Part shown: one piece after another, positions 34,032 through 41,835 of the stretch
How the letters are laid out: each line of letters starts with the position of its first letter
Position numbering within the stretch: the first letter of the stretch is position 1
From: CAYLKK01 sp964412505
Lineage (GTDB): Bacteria; Pseudomonadota; Alphaproteobacteria; UBA3830; CAYLKK01
Direction: 5' to 3'
Assembly (NCBI GenBank): GCA_964412505.1
Contig: CAYPOM010000001.1
Coordinates: 1 to 64,000 of the forward strand
Length of the DNA: 64,000 bases
Made by a program: the position numbers and the translations under genes
Notes under the pieces: generated by a model
What the model saw: only the letters and a program-made list of their open reading frames with translations
Told to the model about the DNA's origin: nothing
Databases searched by the model: none

Positions 34032-34745
34032 TTATAAATCCGCATCAGTTGCTCTTTTTATCGACACTTTGACTATACCACATTTCCCCTGTAAGACTAT
34101 ATTTGCTCTATCTGCAGTTGTTGTAGGCAAAAACGATTCTTTTATTTGGAAAGACCCACATTTAATCAATGGACAAAAACCTGTAAATCCATCGGACAGA
34201 AATGCTGTAAAATCTAACATTCCAGACGCGCATTCTAACACGACCTTTTTGTCGGTTTTTATATTCGTAGCAAAGTATCTAAGCATGCAATTTCCGCTTT
34301 CTATATTTACATGCCCTTGCATTTCTTTCAACAATACTTCAACATTCCCTCCTGAAATCTTCAACTGATTCAAATTAGTCCCATCGATAATTAAGCGCCC
34401 TTTCCCCGTACTAACTTTTAAATCTGTAATGGGTGCGGGGATATTTATTATAAACTTACATGTCGGAGAGAATAAACTAAAAAAGAAATTTTTTCTTGGA
34501 CTTTCAACAAGCAATCTATTACCATCCGTAATAATTTTCGCTTGTTTATCACACGATATGACAGTTTTATTGTTAAGAGATTTTTGAATAATAACGTCTA
34601 TGCTGTTTCCGCTTATTTCTAATGAGTCTATACCTGTAAATTCTTGTTGATTTTTAAAAAGCTCTTGCTGAGTATGCAATTCTTTTGCCCAAGTATTTTC
34701 ATAATGTATTAACAAGAAGATTCCTAAAATATATCTTAATAGCAT
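34032..34745 (-). CDS. Exported beta-rich protein, possibly DUF2807/DUF4097-like
   Basis: The 237-residue protein has a signal peptide (MLLRYILGIFLLIHYENTWA) and a mature part of repeated short beta strands such as FTGIDSLEISGNSIDVII, ITDLKVSTGKGRLIIDG, LNQLKISGGNVEVLL and GHVNIESGNCML. This ladder pattern is typical of head GIN/DUF2807-type or adhesin-like beta-helix domains; the exact family is not certain. I start at ATG 34745; an upstream in-frame codon at 34784 lacks hydrophobic continuity. The gene lies 20 bp upstream of the YjbR-like gene on the same strand. Confidence 0.65.
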   Translation of the reverse strand: MLLRYILGIFLLIHYENTWAKELHTQQELFKNQQEFTGIDSLEISGNSIDVIIQKSLNNKTVISCDKQAKIITDGNRLLVESPRKNFFFSLFSPTCKFIINIPAPITDLKVSTGKGRLIIDGTNLNQLKISGGNVEVLLKEMQGHVNIESGNCMLRYFATNIKTDKKVVLECASGMLDFTAFLSDGFTGFCPLIKCGSFQIKESFLPTTTADRANIVLQGKCGIVKVSIKRATDADL

Positions 34746-34884
34746 ATGTACAATTCTCCAATCGTAATATAGCGATACTATCACTTATCCATTATCACCT
34801 GCAAAAGATTTTCGCATTTTGAACATTGCGTTATATCCAATCTGCCATAATTTTTCCGCTTCGATAAATATACTGAGCCCCGGA

Positions 34885-35118
34885 TTTAAGGCCACGGTTA
34901 TCGATCGTTTTTTGTGTGATATTATTGAGTTGATTAGAGGTTTAAGTATAGGGAAAACGTATAACGGTGAATTTAAGCCTGATGTAGCTTTGGTAGCTTT
35001 GATTGGTGAACTTACGTTTGCAGAGATATCCAGAAGGTACAATGTACATGAAAGCGTTGTCAGGCGCTGGAGGCGAGAAGGTCTTGAGCACATGGAGAAT
35101 AGTTTTAATGCTAAATAA
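34885..35118 (+). pseudogene. IS3 transposase OrfA (helix-turn-helix part)
   Basis: The frame encodes a helix-turn-helix: KTYNGEFKPDVALVALIGE, then ELTFAEISRRYNVHESVV and RRWRREGLEHMENSF, as in the OrfA of IS3 elements. The open frame extends upstream of the terminal repeat, so the native start inside the element is not clear. No leucine zipper follows, consistent with the deletion that also removed the front of orfB. Confidence 0.65.
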
Positions 35119-35123
35119 AGATT

Positions 35124-35744
35124 ATGAAAGACAATAAAACATCAGCAATACTTCCAATAAAAAAGAAAAATGTATTTAAAAAGCCAAAATATAAGATGCC
35201 ATTTTTGTTGAAAAATGAGAATATATACAAGCCGAATCAGGTTTGGTCTACAGATATTTCTTATATAAAAATGAATTGTGGATTTGTGTATTTAGCATCA
35301 ATTATAGATGTTTTTAGCAGAAAAATTCTTGGTTATCAAATATCAAGTGTTGTAGACTCAGAGTTGTGCGTAAATGCTTTAGAAAGTCACGAAAAGCCTG
35401 AAATACTAAACACAGACCAAGGTCCACAGTACACCTCAAAGTTGTAACGAGAGGCTATAGAAGAATTGCAACTCACGGTTAGCATAGACGGCAAAGGTAA
35501 GTGGGCAGACAATGTTTACATTGAAAGATTTTGGAGAACTATTAAGTACGAAACTGCTCTGCTCGAGAGGTTGAAGCATATAAATGATGTGAAAAAACAT
35601 ATACAACAGTTTGTTTATTTTTATAATTTTAAGAGATTACATCAAAATTTAAATTACAATACCCCTAATAATGTGTATAATAAAATCGTTGATGAACACA
35701 GCTTAATCTACGCAGAAGTTGAGAAAAAACGATCGCAAAAATAA
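35124..35744 (+). pseudogene. IS3 transposase OrfB, truncated and with nonsense mutation
   Basis: An rve-type DDE integrase domain is clear: PNQVWSTDISYIK (first Asp), ILNTDQGPQYTSKL (second Asp), then a TAA at 35445-35447, then REAIEELQLTVSIDGKGKW and NVYIERFWRTIKYE (Glu) in the same frame. The usual N-terminal about 100 residues before the ILPIKKKNVF stretch are absent. Without readthrough the protein lacks the catalytic Glu, so it is inactive. Confidence 0.8.
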
Positions 35745-35823
35745 TACGTAAATGCTCCTACTTCCGGGGCTCAGTTCAGTAATTGCAAAGCAAAAATTTT
35801 TGTGATATTCTTAAACAGGTTGT

Positions 35824-35900
35824 GGCGGGTGTAGCTCAGTCGGTAGAGCGCCAGGTTGTGGCTCTGGATGTCGTCAGTTCGATCCTGATCACTCGCCCCA
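35824..35900 (+). tRNA. tRNA-His (GTG)
   Basis: A cloverleaf of 77 nt: an extra G(-1) at 35824, acceptor GCGGGTG pairing with CACTCGC, D arm GCTC/GAGC, anticodon stem CCAGG/TCTGG with loop TTGTGGC (anticodon GTG), T arm GTCAG/CTGAT, discriminator C73 and encoded CCA. G(-1) faces C73 as in the canonical bacterial type. Confidence 0.93.
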
Positions 35901-35921
35901 TTTCTTCAATAGGTGTAGACC

Positions 35922-36374
35922 ATGAGCGTTTTTTGTTACGAAGATATGGTCCAAAGCGCTCTTTTAGACGTTGTACGGAATTCTTTATTATACGTCGAAA
36001 AGAATGGCTTTCATGGTGATCATCATTTTTATATAAGCTATTTAACTAATTATCCTGGCGTTGTTATGCCTCAGTACTTAAAAGAAAAGCATCCTCACGA
36101 AATAATGATAGTACTGCAGTACCAGTATGAACGTTTACGTGTTGCAAGCGATTCTTTTTCTGTAACTTTAAGCTTCAATGGCAAACCAGAAACTCTTGTT
36201 GTCCCTTTTGCGTCAATAATTGCGTTCGTTGATCCTTCTGTAAAGTTTGGTTTACAATTTACGCCTAAAGAATCTCATCCAGAAGATGGACATGATGTTA
36301 ATACAAATCATACGCAAACTAATGTTGGCGACGAATGTAACATAATAAATTTCGAGAATTTTAGGAAGAAATAA
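35922..36374 (+). CDS. sspB: SspB-family ClpXP adaptor (alphaproteobacterial type)
   Basis: SspB hands ssrA-tagged and other substrates to the ClpXP protease. The 150-residue protein has the family N-terminal helix (YEDMVQSALLDVVRNSL), the beta-sandwich with GDHHFYISYLTNYPGVVMP and LSFNGKPETLVVPFASIIAFVDPS, and a flexible linker ending in NIINFENFRKK, which corresponds to the C-terminal ClpX-binding tail. Length is normal for the alpha type. It is 1 bp upstream of hslV, so two proteolysis factors share one transcript with hslU. Confidence 0.88.
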   Translation: MSVFCYEDMVQSALLDVVRNSLLYVEKNGFHGDHHFYISYLTNYPGVVMPQYLKEKHPHEIMIVLQYQYERLRVASDSFSVTLSFNGKPETLVVPFASIIAFVDPSVKFGLQFTPKESHPEDGHDVNTNHTQTNVGDECNIINFENFRKK

Positions 36375-36375
36375 A

Positions 36376-36912
36376 ATGGATGTTTGGCACGGAACTACAA
36401 TTCTTTCTGTTAGAAAAGGAAATTGCGTTGTTGTTGCTGGAGACGGCCAAGTTACAATGGGGTCTGTAGTTGTTAAGTCTAATGCAAAAAAAGTCCGTGT
36501 TTTAAATGGAGGAAAAGTAATAGTTGGTTTTGCAGGAGCTACTGCAGATGCTTTTTCTTTGTTTGAACGGCTTGAGCAAAAGTTGGATGCATATCAGGGA
36601 CAACTACAAAGATCTTGCGTAGAACTTGCAAAAGAGTGGCGCACAGACAAAATACTTAGAAAGCTAGAAGCTATTATGGCAGTTGTAGACAAAAATAGTT
36701 CATTTATAATGACCGGGAACGGAGATGTCCTAGAACCTCAGGACGGAATAATTGGCATAGGTTCTGGCGGGAATTATGCATTAGCTGCAGCAAGAGCGTT
36801 GTACGACACAAATATGACAGCAGAAGAGATAGCGCAAAAATCTATGAAAGTTGCAGGAGATTTATGCGTATATACTAATTCATCTGTCACATTGGAAAAA
36901 ATATCTTTTTAG
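36376..36912 (+). CDS. hslV: ATP-dependent protease subunit HslV (ClpQ)
   Basis: HslV is the proteasome-like peptidase ring that works with HslU. The 178-residue protein has HGTTILSVRK, where the Thr after Gly (residue 7) becomes the catalytic N-terminal nucleophile, then VAGDGQVTMG and the C-terminal GSGGNYALAAARAL characteristic of the family. Length is normal. It lies between sspB and hslU. Confidence 0.95.
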   Translation: MDVWHGTTILSVRKGNCVVVAGDGQVTMGSVVVKSNAKKVRVLNGGKVIVGFAGATADAFSLFERLEQKLDAYQGQLQRSCVELAKEWRTDKILRKLEAIMAVVDKNSSFIMTGNGDVLEPQDGIIGIGSGGNYALAAARALYDTNMTAEEIAQKSMKVAGDLCVYTNSSVTLEKISF

Positions 36913-36925
36913 AATAGAGTCTATT

Positions 36926-38239
36926 ATGAAAAATTTAACGCCTAACAATATAGTTAGAGAACTGGACAGATTTATTGTAGGACAAGATAAAGCAAAAAGA
37001 GCAGTAGCTATAGCGCTTAGAAATCGTTGGCGTCGACAACAAGTTGCTGAGCCATTAAGAGATGAAATTATTCCTAAAAATATATTGATGATAGGTGCTA
37101 CTGGAGTTGGTAAGACTGAGATAGCTAGAAGATTATCTAAGCTAGTAGGAGCACCATTTATAAAAGTTGAAGCTACAAAGTTTACAGAAGTCGGGTATGT
37201 AGGTAGGGATGTAGATCAAATTATAAGAGATTTAGTAGATATCGCTATATCAAATCTAAAAGAACGACATAGAGCAGAAACAAAAAAGCAAGCCACAGTA
37301 GCAGCAGAAAAACGTATATTAGAAGCTTTAATAGGCAAAGACGCTGGAGAAGAAACTCGTAGTAAATTCGAGAAAATGCTTAGGGATGGTCTATTAGAAG
37401 AAAAAGAAATCGAAATCTCTATTCAAGACAATTCATCAAATTCGTCATCATTTGATATCCCAGGAATGCCAGGCTCTCAAATAGGTATGTTTGACTTATC
37501 TGAAGTTATGAACAAAGCATTGGGTGTAAACAAAACAAAAACCGTAAAAATGATAGTATCAGATGCAAGAAAAGTTCTAACTGGAGAAGAGAACGATAAA
37601 TTAATAGATCATGATAAAGTGATTAGAGATGCTATATCAAATGTAGAACAAAATGGAATTGTTTTCATAGATGAAATCGATAAAGTTTGCGGAAAATCTG
37701 CATCGAGATCTGGCCATGATGTTAGCAGAGAAGGAGTACAAAGAGACCTTCTCCCTCTTGTAGAAGGATGCTCTGTTTCAACAAAATATGGAACAGTAAA
37801 AACAACGCATATACTATTTATAGCATCTGGAGCTTTTCACGTAGCTAGTCCATCAGATCTACTTCCAGAATTACAAGGTCGTTTACCAATCAGGGTTGAA
37901 ATGGATTCTTTATCTCAACGAGATTTTGTCCGGATCCTTACTGAAACAGATAACAGTTTGATTTTGCAGTATAAAGAACTAATGAAAACAGAAGGAATAA
38001 TACTAGAATTTACTGAAGATGGAGTTGAAAAAATAGCAGAAGTTGCGTATCTGGTAAACCAAAACATAGAAAACATTGGAGCAAGAAGGCTGCATACTGT
38101 CATTGAAAGATTATTAGATGAAATCAGTTTTAAAGCAAATTGTGATCCACTAGAATCACACAAAATAGATGGTAATTATGTAGAAGAAAAAGTCGGTAAT
38201 TTAGTAGAAAAAGTAGATCTTTCAAAATTCATACTCTAA
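36926..38239 (+). CDS. hslU: HslUV ATPase subunit HslU (ClpY)
   Basis: HslU is the AAA+ unfoldase of the HslUV protease. The 437-residue protein has LDRFIVGQDKAKRAVAIALRNRWRR in the expected N-terminal place, the Walker A GATGVGKTEIARR (about residues 56-68), FTEVGYVGRDV, Walker B GIVFIDEIDK, and the sensor GARRLHTVIERLLDEI near the end. I start at ATG 36926, 13 bp after hslV; an earlier start at 36851 would overlap hslV and lacks homology. The stop codon overlaps the start of the PAAR-like gene by 1 bp. Confidence 0.95.
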   Translation: MKNLTPNNIVRELDRFIVGQDKAKRAVAIALRNRWRRQQVAEPLRDEIIPKNILMIGATGVGKTEIARRLSKLVGAPFIKVEATKFTEVGYVGRDVDQIIRDLVDIAISNLKERHRAETKKQATVAAEKRILEALIGKDAGEETRSKFEKMLRDGLLEEKEIEISIQDNSSNSSSFDIPGMPGSQIGMFDLSEVMNKALGVNKTKTVKMIVSDARKVLTGEENDKLIDHDKVIRDAISNVEQNGIVFIDEIDKVCGKSASRSGHDVSREGVQRDLLPLVEGCSVSTKYGTVKTTHILFIASGAFHVASPSDLLPELQGRLPIRVEMDSLSQRDFVRILTETDNSLILQYKELMKTEGIILEFTEDGVEKIAEVAYLVNQNIENIGARRLHTVIERLLDEISFKANCDPLESHKIDGNYVEEKVGNLVEKVDLSKFIL

Positions 38240-38580
38240 TGGGATTTGTAGTTAATACTGGAACGTTGTGTATGTGTTCTTTTGGTAGTTGTCCAACGCC
38301 TTTTAGCGCAACTCCATCTTGTAATTTTTGTTGCAAAACACCAGTCGGCACAATCTTTGATATGATTCCTGGCATGAACATAGTGCCATTTGGTGTTTGC
38401 GCCGTGCTTAGCGGTGGTCCTTGTGTAGTTGCGCCTCTAGGTCCATGGATACAAACAAAACCTAATCTTATCTTTTCAACAAAAAAACCAATTTTAACAT
38501 TAGATTGCCAATTACAATGCTCTCTAGGTGGAATAATTAAGCTGATACCGACCAGTAATTTTACAAATAATGTAAAGTAA
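38239..38580 (+). CDS. PAAR-like (DUF4280) protein, probable T6SS spike tip
   Basis: PAAR and PAAR-like proteins cap the VgrG spike of the T6SS. The 113-residue protein follows the DUF4280 pattern: FVVNTGTLCMCSFG at the N-terminus, SCNFCC, GTIFDMIPGMNIVPFGVCA, GGPCVVAPLGPW, then LDCQLQCSLGGIIKLIP with the conserved cysteines. It has no toxin extension, so an effector would be separate. It begins inside the hslU stop codon and is therefore coupled to the hslVU operon, an unusual place. It fits functionally with tssF/tssG in the same window. Confidence 0.78.
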   Translation: MGFVVNTGTLCMCSFGSCPTPFSATPSCNFCCKTPVGTIFDMIPGMNIVPFGVCAVLSGGPCVVAPLGPWIQTKPNLIFSTKKPILTLDCQLQCSLGGIIKLIPTSNFTNNVK

Positions 38581-38704
38581 TTTTTAAGGCGACTGATTTT
38601 TCCTTTAAGCAAGAAAAACTAACGATCTATTAATTGTGATGATTTTTTTATATACTTCTATAAATTTTTAAGTTTAAATTACAAACGATTTGGAGTTCTT
38701 AGAT

Positions 38705-39484
38705 ATGAATTACATCGATTATATTGATAGTTGTTGGGAATCTACAGACAGAAAAGCAGATTTAAATATATTAGTAGAAGTTTTGAAAATGTTAGACTCT
38801 GGAGCTATTTCTGTTGTTGAAATAAATGAAAATTGTATTACAGTTAATCAGTGGATAAAAAAAGCGATCTTATTGTTTTTTAAGAATTCAGAATCAAGCG
38901 TTACTTCGTGTGGATGTTATGATAAAGTTCCACTAAAAACCATAAACTGGAATGAAGACGATTTCAAAAAAAACAACATCAGAATAGTCCCAGGATCTAT
39001 TGTTCGTTTTTCTGCTCACATTGCAGAAGGCGTAATTGTAATGCCTAGTTTTATTAACGTAGGAGCACATATAGAAAGCAATACTATGATCGATACGCAC
39101 GCGACAGTTGGCAGCTGTGCATATGTTGGAAAAAATTGTCATATTTCTGACGGTGTTACAATTGGAGGAGTACTAGAGCCATTGCAAAATGCACCAGTAG
39201 TAGTAATGGATAATTGTTTCATAGGAGCTAGGAGCACACTTACAGAAGGCATAATAGTAGAAAAAGGAGCTGTATTAGCACCAGGTGTAATGTTAACACA
39301 ATCGACACCAATCGTAGATAAGAGTACAGGATCAGTTTCTTATGGAAGAATACCAGCATATTCTGTTGTAATCCCTGGAGCAAGAAAAATAACAAATGAC
39401 ATTTTTGGACAATGTGCAGTAATCGTAAAAACTGTAGACGAACAAACTAGAAGTAAAACATCAATAAATGAGCTTCTTCGATAA
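38705..39484 (+). CDS. dapD: Tetrahydrodipicolinate N-succinyltransferase DapD
   Basis: DapD adds succinyl to tetrahydrodipicolinate in the succinylase route to meso-diaminopimelate and lysine. The 259-residue protein has a helical N-terminal domain, then a left-handed beta-helix of hexapeptide repeats with SIVRFSAHIAEGVIVMPSFINVGAHIESNTMIDTHATVG (about residues 100-140, here in pieces), GGVLEP and NCFIGARSTLTEGIIVE. The start at ATG 38705 has GGAG 10 bases before it; an in-frame codon at 38690 overlaps that site. Standalone. Confidence 0.94.
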   Translation: MNYIDYIDSCWESTDRKADLNILVEVLKMLDSGAISVVEINENCITVNQWIKKAILLFFKNSESSVTSCGCYDKVPLKTINWNEDDFKKNNIRIVPGSIVRFSAHIAEGVIVMPSFINVGAHIESNTMIDTHATVGSCAYVGKNCHISDGVTIGGVLEPLQNAPVVVMDNCFIGARSTLTEGIIVEKGAVLAPGVMLTQSTPIVDKSTGSVSYGRIPAYSVVIPGARKITNDIFGQCAVIVKTVDEQTRSKTSINELLR

Positions 39485-39537
39485 TTGTATTATGTATATT
39501 TCATGATAGAATGTTCAAGTTTATATAGATAAAAACA

Positions 39538-39708
39538 ATGAAAGTAATTATAGAAAAATGCAAAAAATGCATGCAGTGTACAGAAATATGTCCAGTTCAA
39601 GCATGTAAATTAAATAGCGATGGAAATATCGAAATAGACAATGATATCTGTTTATCATGCGGCTGTTGCGCTGCTGCATGCCCAAACAATGCAATAGAAT
39701 TTGAATAA
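39538..39708 (+). CDS. Small 2[4Fe-4S] ferredoxin
   Basis: The frame encodes 56 residues with two classic cluster motifs: CKKCMQCTEICP (Cys 8, 11, 14, 18) and CLSCGCCAAACP (Cys 38, 41, 44, 48). This is a low-potential electron carrier of the clostridial type; its partner enzyme is not in the window. No strong ribosome-binding site is visible before the ATG. It follows dapD by 53 bp. Confidence 0.82.
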   Translation: MKVIIEKCKKCMQCTEICPVQACKLNSDGNIEIDNDICLSCGCCAAACPNNAIEFE

Positions 39709-39757
39709 ATCAGCAAATTTTTGCATGCGCTATTTTCTTGTGTAGTATTATAATTGC

Positions 39758-39825
39758 TATGGAAAGTAGCGCTAACTAAAAAATCGTATACCGATTACAT
39801 TTTAGAAAAGCAAAAACTTTCCATA
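39758..39825. repeat. 68-bp element with 10-bp inverted ends and a central palindrome
   Basis: TATGGAAAGT (39758-39767) and its exact complement (39816-39825) enclose an AT-rich segment with the internal palindrome ATCGTATACCGAT (39783-39795, mismatch-free arms ATCG/CGAT). It lies between the convergent ferredoxin and NlpC/P60 genes and could be a terminator or a tiny mobile repeat. Confidence 0.35.
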
Positions 39826-39830
39826 TTAAT

Positions 39831-41141
39831 TTATTTATTGACTACTGACACTTTAGTTATTTTTTGAAGCAGTGTTTTTTCTTCAGGATAAAGTTTTTTT
39901 GTATCATCACCATGAGATAAAATCGTTTTTCCAACAAAGAATCTTCCTAAATCATCAAAATGGCAAAGAGACGCTACATTATGAAAAAAAACAGGACGAT
40001 TATTCTTATCAGCTCCTACATAAAGCATGATATGGCCAGGCATATATACTATTGACTGGAATGGAGTGCATAGTTTATTAATTTCTGCTTCTTTATCAAC
40101 AGCATTTGTAACATCTACAACATCAGGTTGAGATTCTATTTGATCAAAGCTATGTCTTGGTAAATATCTCCCAAATACACACATAAAATCTTTAACAGTT
40201 AAAGAACAGTCTCTCCCCCCATAAATGTTACCACCCCATGCATAATGTGTTCCTAACAATTTGTTCATTATACAGTGAGCATTATGTTGGTTAAATTTAT
40301 ATGGGAAATCAACAAAAACATTAGCATTAAAATTATCTTCCGACAATATCAAAGATGCGAAATTATTTGACATTTTTGTTGGAATCAATGTTTGCTCTCC
40401 GATTTTAGGCAATAGCATGCCAATATTTGATGATTCATGAAATGAATTCTTTGACTTTATAGGAATACCATCCTCAATAAATACACCTAATCTTAACTTA
40501 GTATACTTTTCAATAAAATTATTATCTACATATGCGATATCTGCAAATTTTACCCATCCTGAACAGACCCCACTATACACTAAAGCCCATTCTTTATTAT
40601 CAGAGAGATGTGATATAAAAATAGGAAAACCGATACGCAGTACAGATCTGCGGTTCTCATCAAAAGGATAGCTTCCTCCTGGGGTATATATATCTTCAAA
40701 AAACTGTGCATCAGTCGGCATACCTTTACATTGTGTATTTCGAATAACTATCCCAGCCTTTCCAATGTTTCCTATATCACTAACTTGCATACTATTTTGT
40801 ATCTTTCTAAGTTTATTAATTGACCAACGTTGCATATTATCTGAATACATTTTTGTAAATTTTTTAATATTAGTGTCAAAATAATCTACGTAATATTCTG
40901 CGTTCTGTTTAAAAATAAATATTTTCTGCACATCCTCATTCCAAGCAGAAAAAAAATTTTTAATAACCTCTTGTGGATTTAATGTAAAACTTGAATTTGC
41001 TATCTTATAATCTGCCGCATTCTGCTTTAGATATGTAAGACCTTCTATATCATCACATAAATCAATGTAATTCCTGTAACTTTTTGTATAAGATACAATA
41101 TGAAGACACATGACAATCCAACTTATAAGACAGAATTTCAT
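39831..41141 (-). CDS. Exported NlpC/P60 (C40) cell-wall hydrolase with SH3-like domains
   Basis: The 436-residue protein has a signal peptide (residues 1-19), an N-terminal region (20-140) like the NlpC/P60 stabilising domain, two SH3-like domains (about 140-290; GAGIVIRN.. and SHLSDNKEWALVYSGVCSGWV), and a C-terminal NlpC/P60 domain with the catalytic pair Cys312 (GGRDCSL) and His370 (PGHIMLYVG). Such enzymes cut peptide bonds in murein. The closest architecture is the YkfC-like peptidase with SH3 domains. It could act on the own wall or be exported to a rival or host. It stands alone, convergent with the ferredoxin. Confidence 0.8.
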   Translation of the reverse strand: MKFCLISWIVMCLHIVSYTKSYRNYIDLCDDIEGLTYLKQNAADYKIANSSFTLNPQEVIKNFFSAWNEDVQKIFIFKQNAEYYVDYFDTNIKKFTKMYSDNMQRWSINKLRKIQNSMQVSDIGNIGKAGIVIRNTQCKGMPTDAQFFEDIYTPGGSYPFDENRRSVLRIGFPIFISHLSDNKEWALVYSGVCSGWVKFADIAYVDNNFIEKYTKLRLGVFIEDGIPIKSKNSFHESSNIGMLLPKIGEQTLIPTKMSNNFASLILSEDNFNANVFVDFPYKFNQHNAHCIMNKLLGTHYAWGGNIYGGRDCSLTVKDFMCVFGRYLPRHSFDQIESQPDVVDVTNAVDKEAEINKLCTPFQSIVYMPGHIMLYVGADKNNRPVFFHNVASLCHFDDLGRFFVGKTILSHGDDTKKLYPEEKTLLQKITKVSVVNK

Positions 41142-41252
41142 TTGTTTTACCTCTCATCTAATATTGTTTATCAATAAAAATATAGATAGAACAAATTAAT
41201 ATTAAATTTACAAGAATACTGTAGAATTTATTTACAGTTTTGGAAGTCTATC

Positions 41253-41828
41253 ATGTTAGGAGTTTCTATTTTTATTTTATCCCTTGCTCTCTTTTCTATA
41301 ATAGCAGTAAACGATCTACTGTTTTTTAGAATAGAAGATTCTGTGGTAGTCTCTTCTATCATTCTTTACTGTATTTTTTGCATTTCTGGCATAACAAATT
41401 GGTCACTGTACGCTTTGTCTATCGGAAGTATATTTTTTATATCATCTGCTATTTTAAATCGTCTAAATATGCTTGGAGGAGGTGACGTTAAACTATTGTT
41501 TGGAATAGGGTTGCTTGTATCTGATCATATGCTTGAATTCTTTCTAGTGCTGTCATTAGCAAGCATTATCGCTGTTTCTATATACATATTTTTTTGGCGC
41601 ACAATTGAAAAATATAGAGTTTATTATGCAATAAAAATTTTCAGAAAACAAAATAGTATATTAAAACGTATATTTTTCCCTTCTGCTTGCAAAATAGAAA
41701 AAAATGAATTGTTCAGAGATATAGAAAAGCACAAAAATTCTGCATGTACATTTAAGCAAGAAATACCATATGGAGTTATTCTCTCTATAAGTACATTAAT
41801 ATCTATTACTGATATGCTATATAAGTGA
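41253..41828 (+). CDS. cpaA: Prepilin peptidase CpaA/TadV (A24 family)
   Basis: CpaA cleaves and matures Flp-type prepilins at the inner membrane. The 191-residue protein has about six hydrophobic segments, the first catalytic Asp region AVNDLLFFRIED (about residues 20-31) and the conserved LGGGDVKL motif (about 75-82) with the second catalytic Asp. It is the first gene of a nine-gene run with tight spacing or overlaps. No separate pilin gene is adjacent. Confidence 0.85.
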   Translation: MLGVSIFILSLALFSIIAVNDLLFFRIEDSVVVSSIILYCIFCISGITNWSLYALSIGSIFFISSAILNRLNMLGGGDVKLLFGIGLLVSDHMLEFFLVLSLASIIAVSIYIFFWRTIEKYRVYYAIKIFRKQNSILKRIFFPSACKIEKNELFRDIEKHKNSACTFKQEIPYGVILSISTLISITDMLYK

Positions 41829-41835
41829 GGATCCA

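Larger units (their letters stand above)
34872..35775 (+). mobile_element. IS3-family insertion sequence, internally deleted and inactive (copy C)
   Basis: Bounded by a 13-bp perfect inverted repeat ACTGAGCCCCGGA (34872-34884) and its complement (35763-35775). At 904 bp it is shorter than typical IS3 elements of 1.2-1.4 kb. Inside are an orfA (HTH part) and an orfB lacking its first about 100 residues, so an internal deletion of roughly 300 bp is likely. orfB also has one in-frame TAA at 35445. No clear target duplication. Fragments of the same element lie at 23424-23512 and 33028-33272. Confidence 0.8.

Noticed and set aside
34785..35093. Minus-strand open frame of 102 residues over the IS3 element
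   Set aside because: It lies antisense to orfA, crosses the terminal repeat and has no family features; it is a shadow of the transposase frame.
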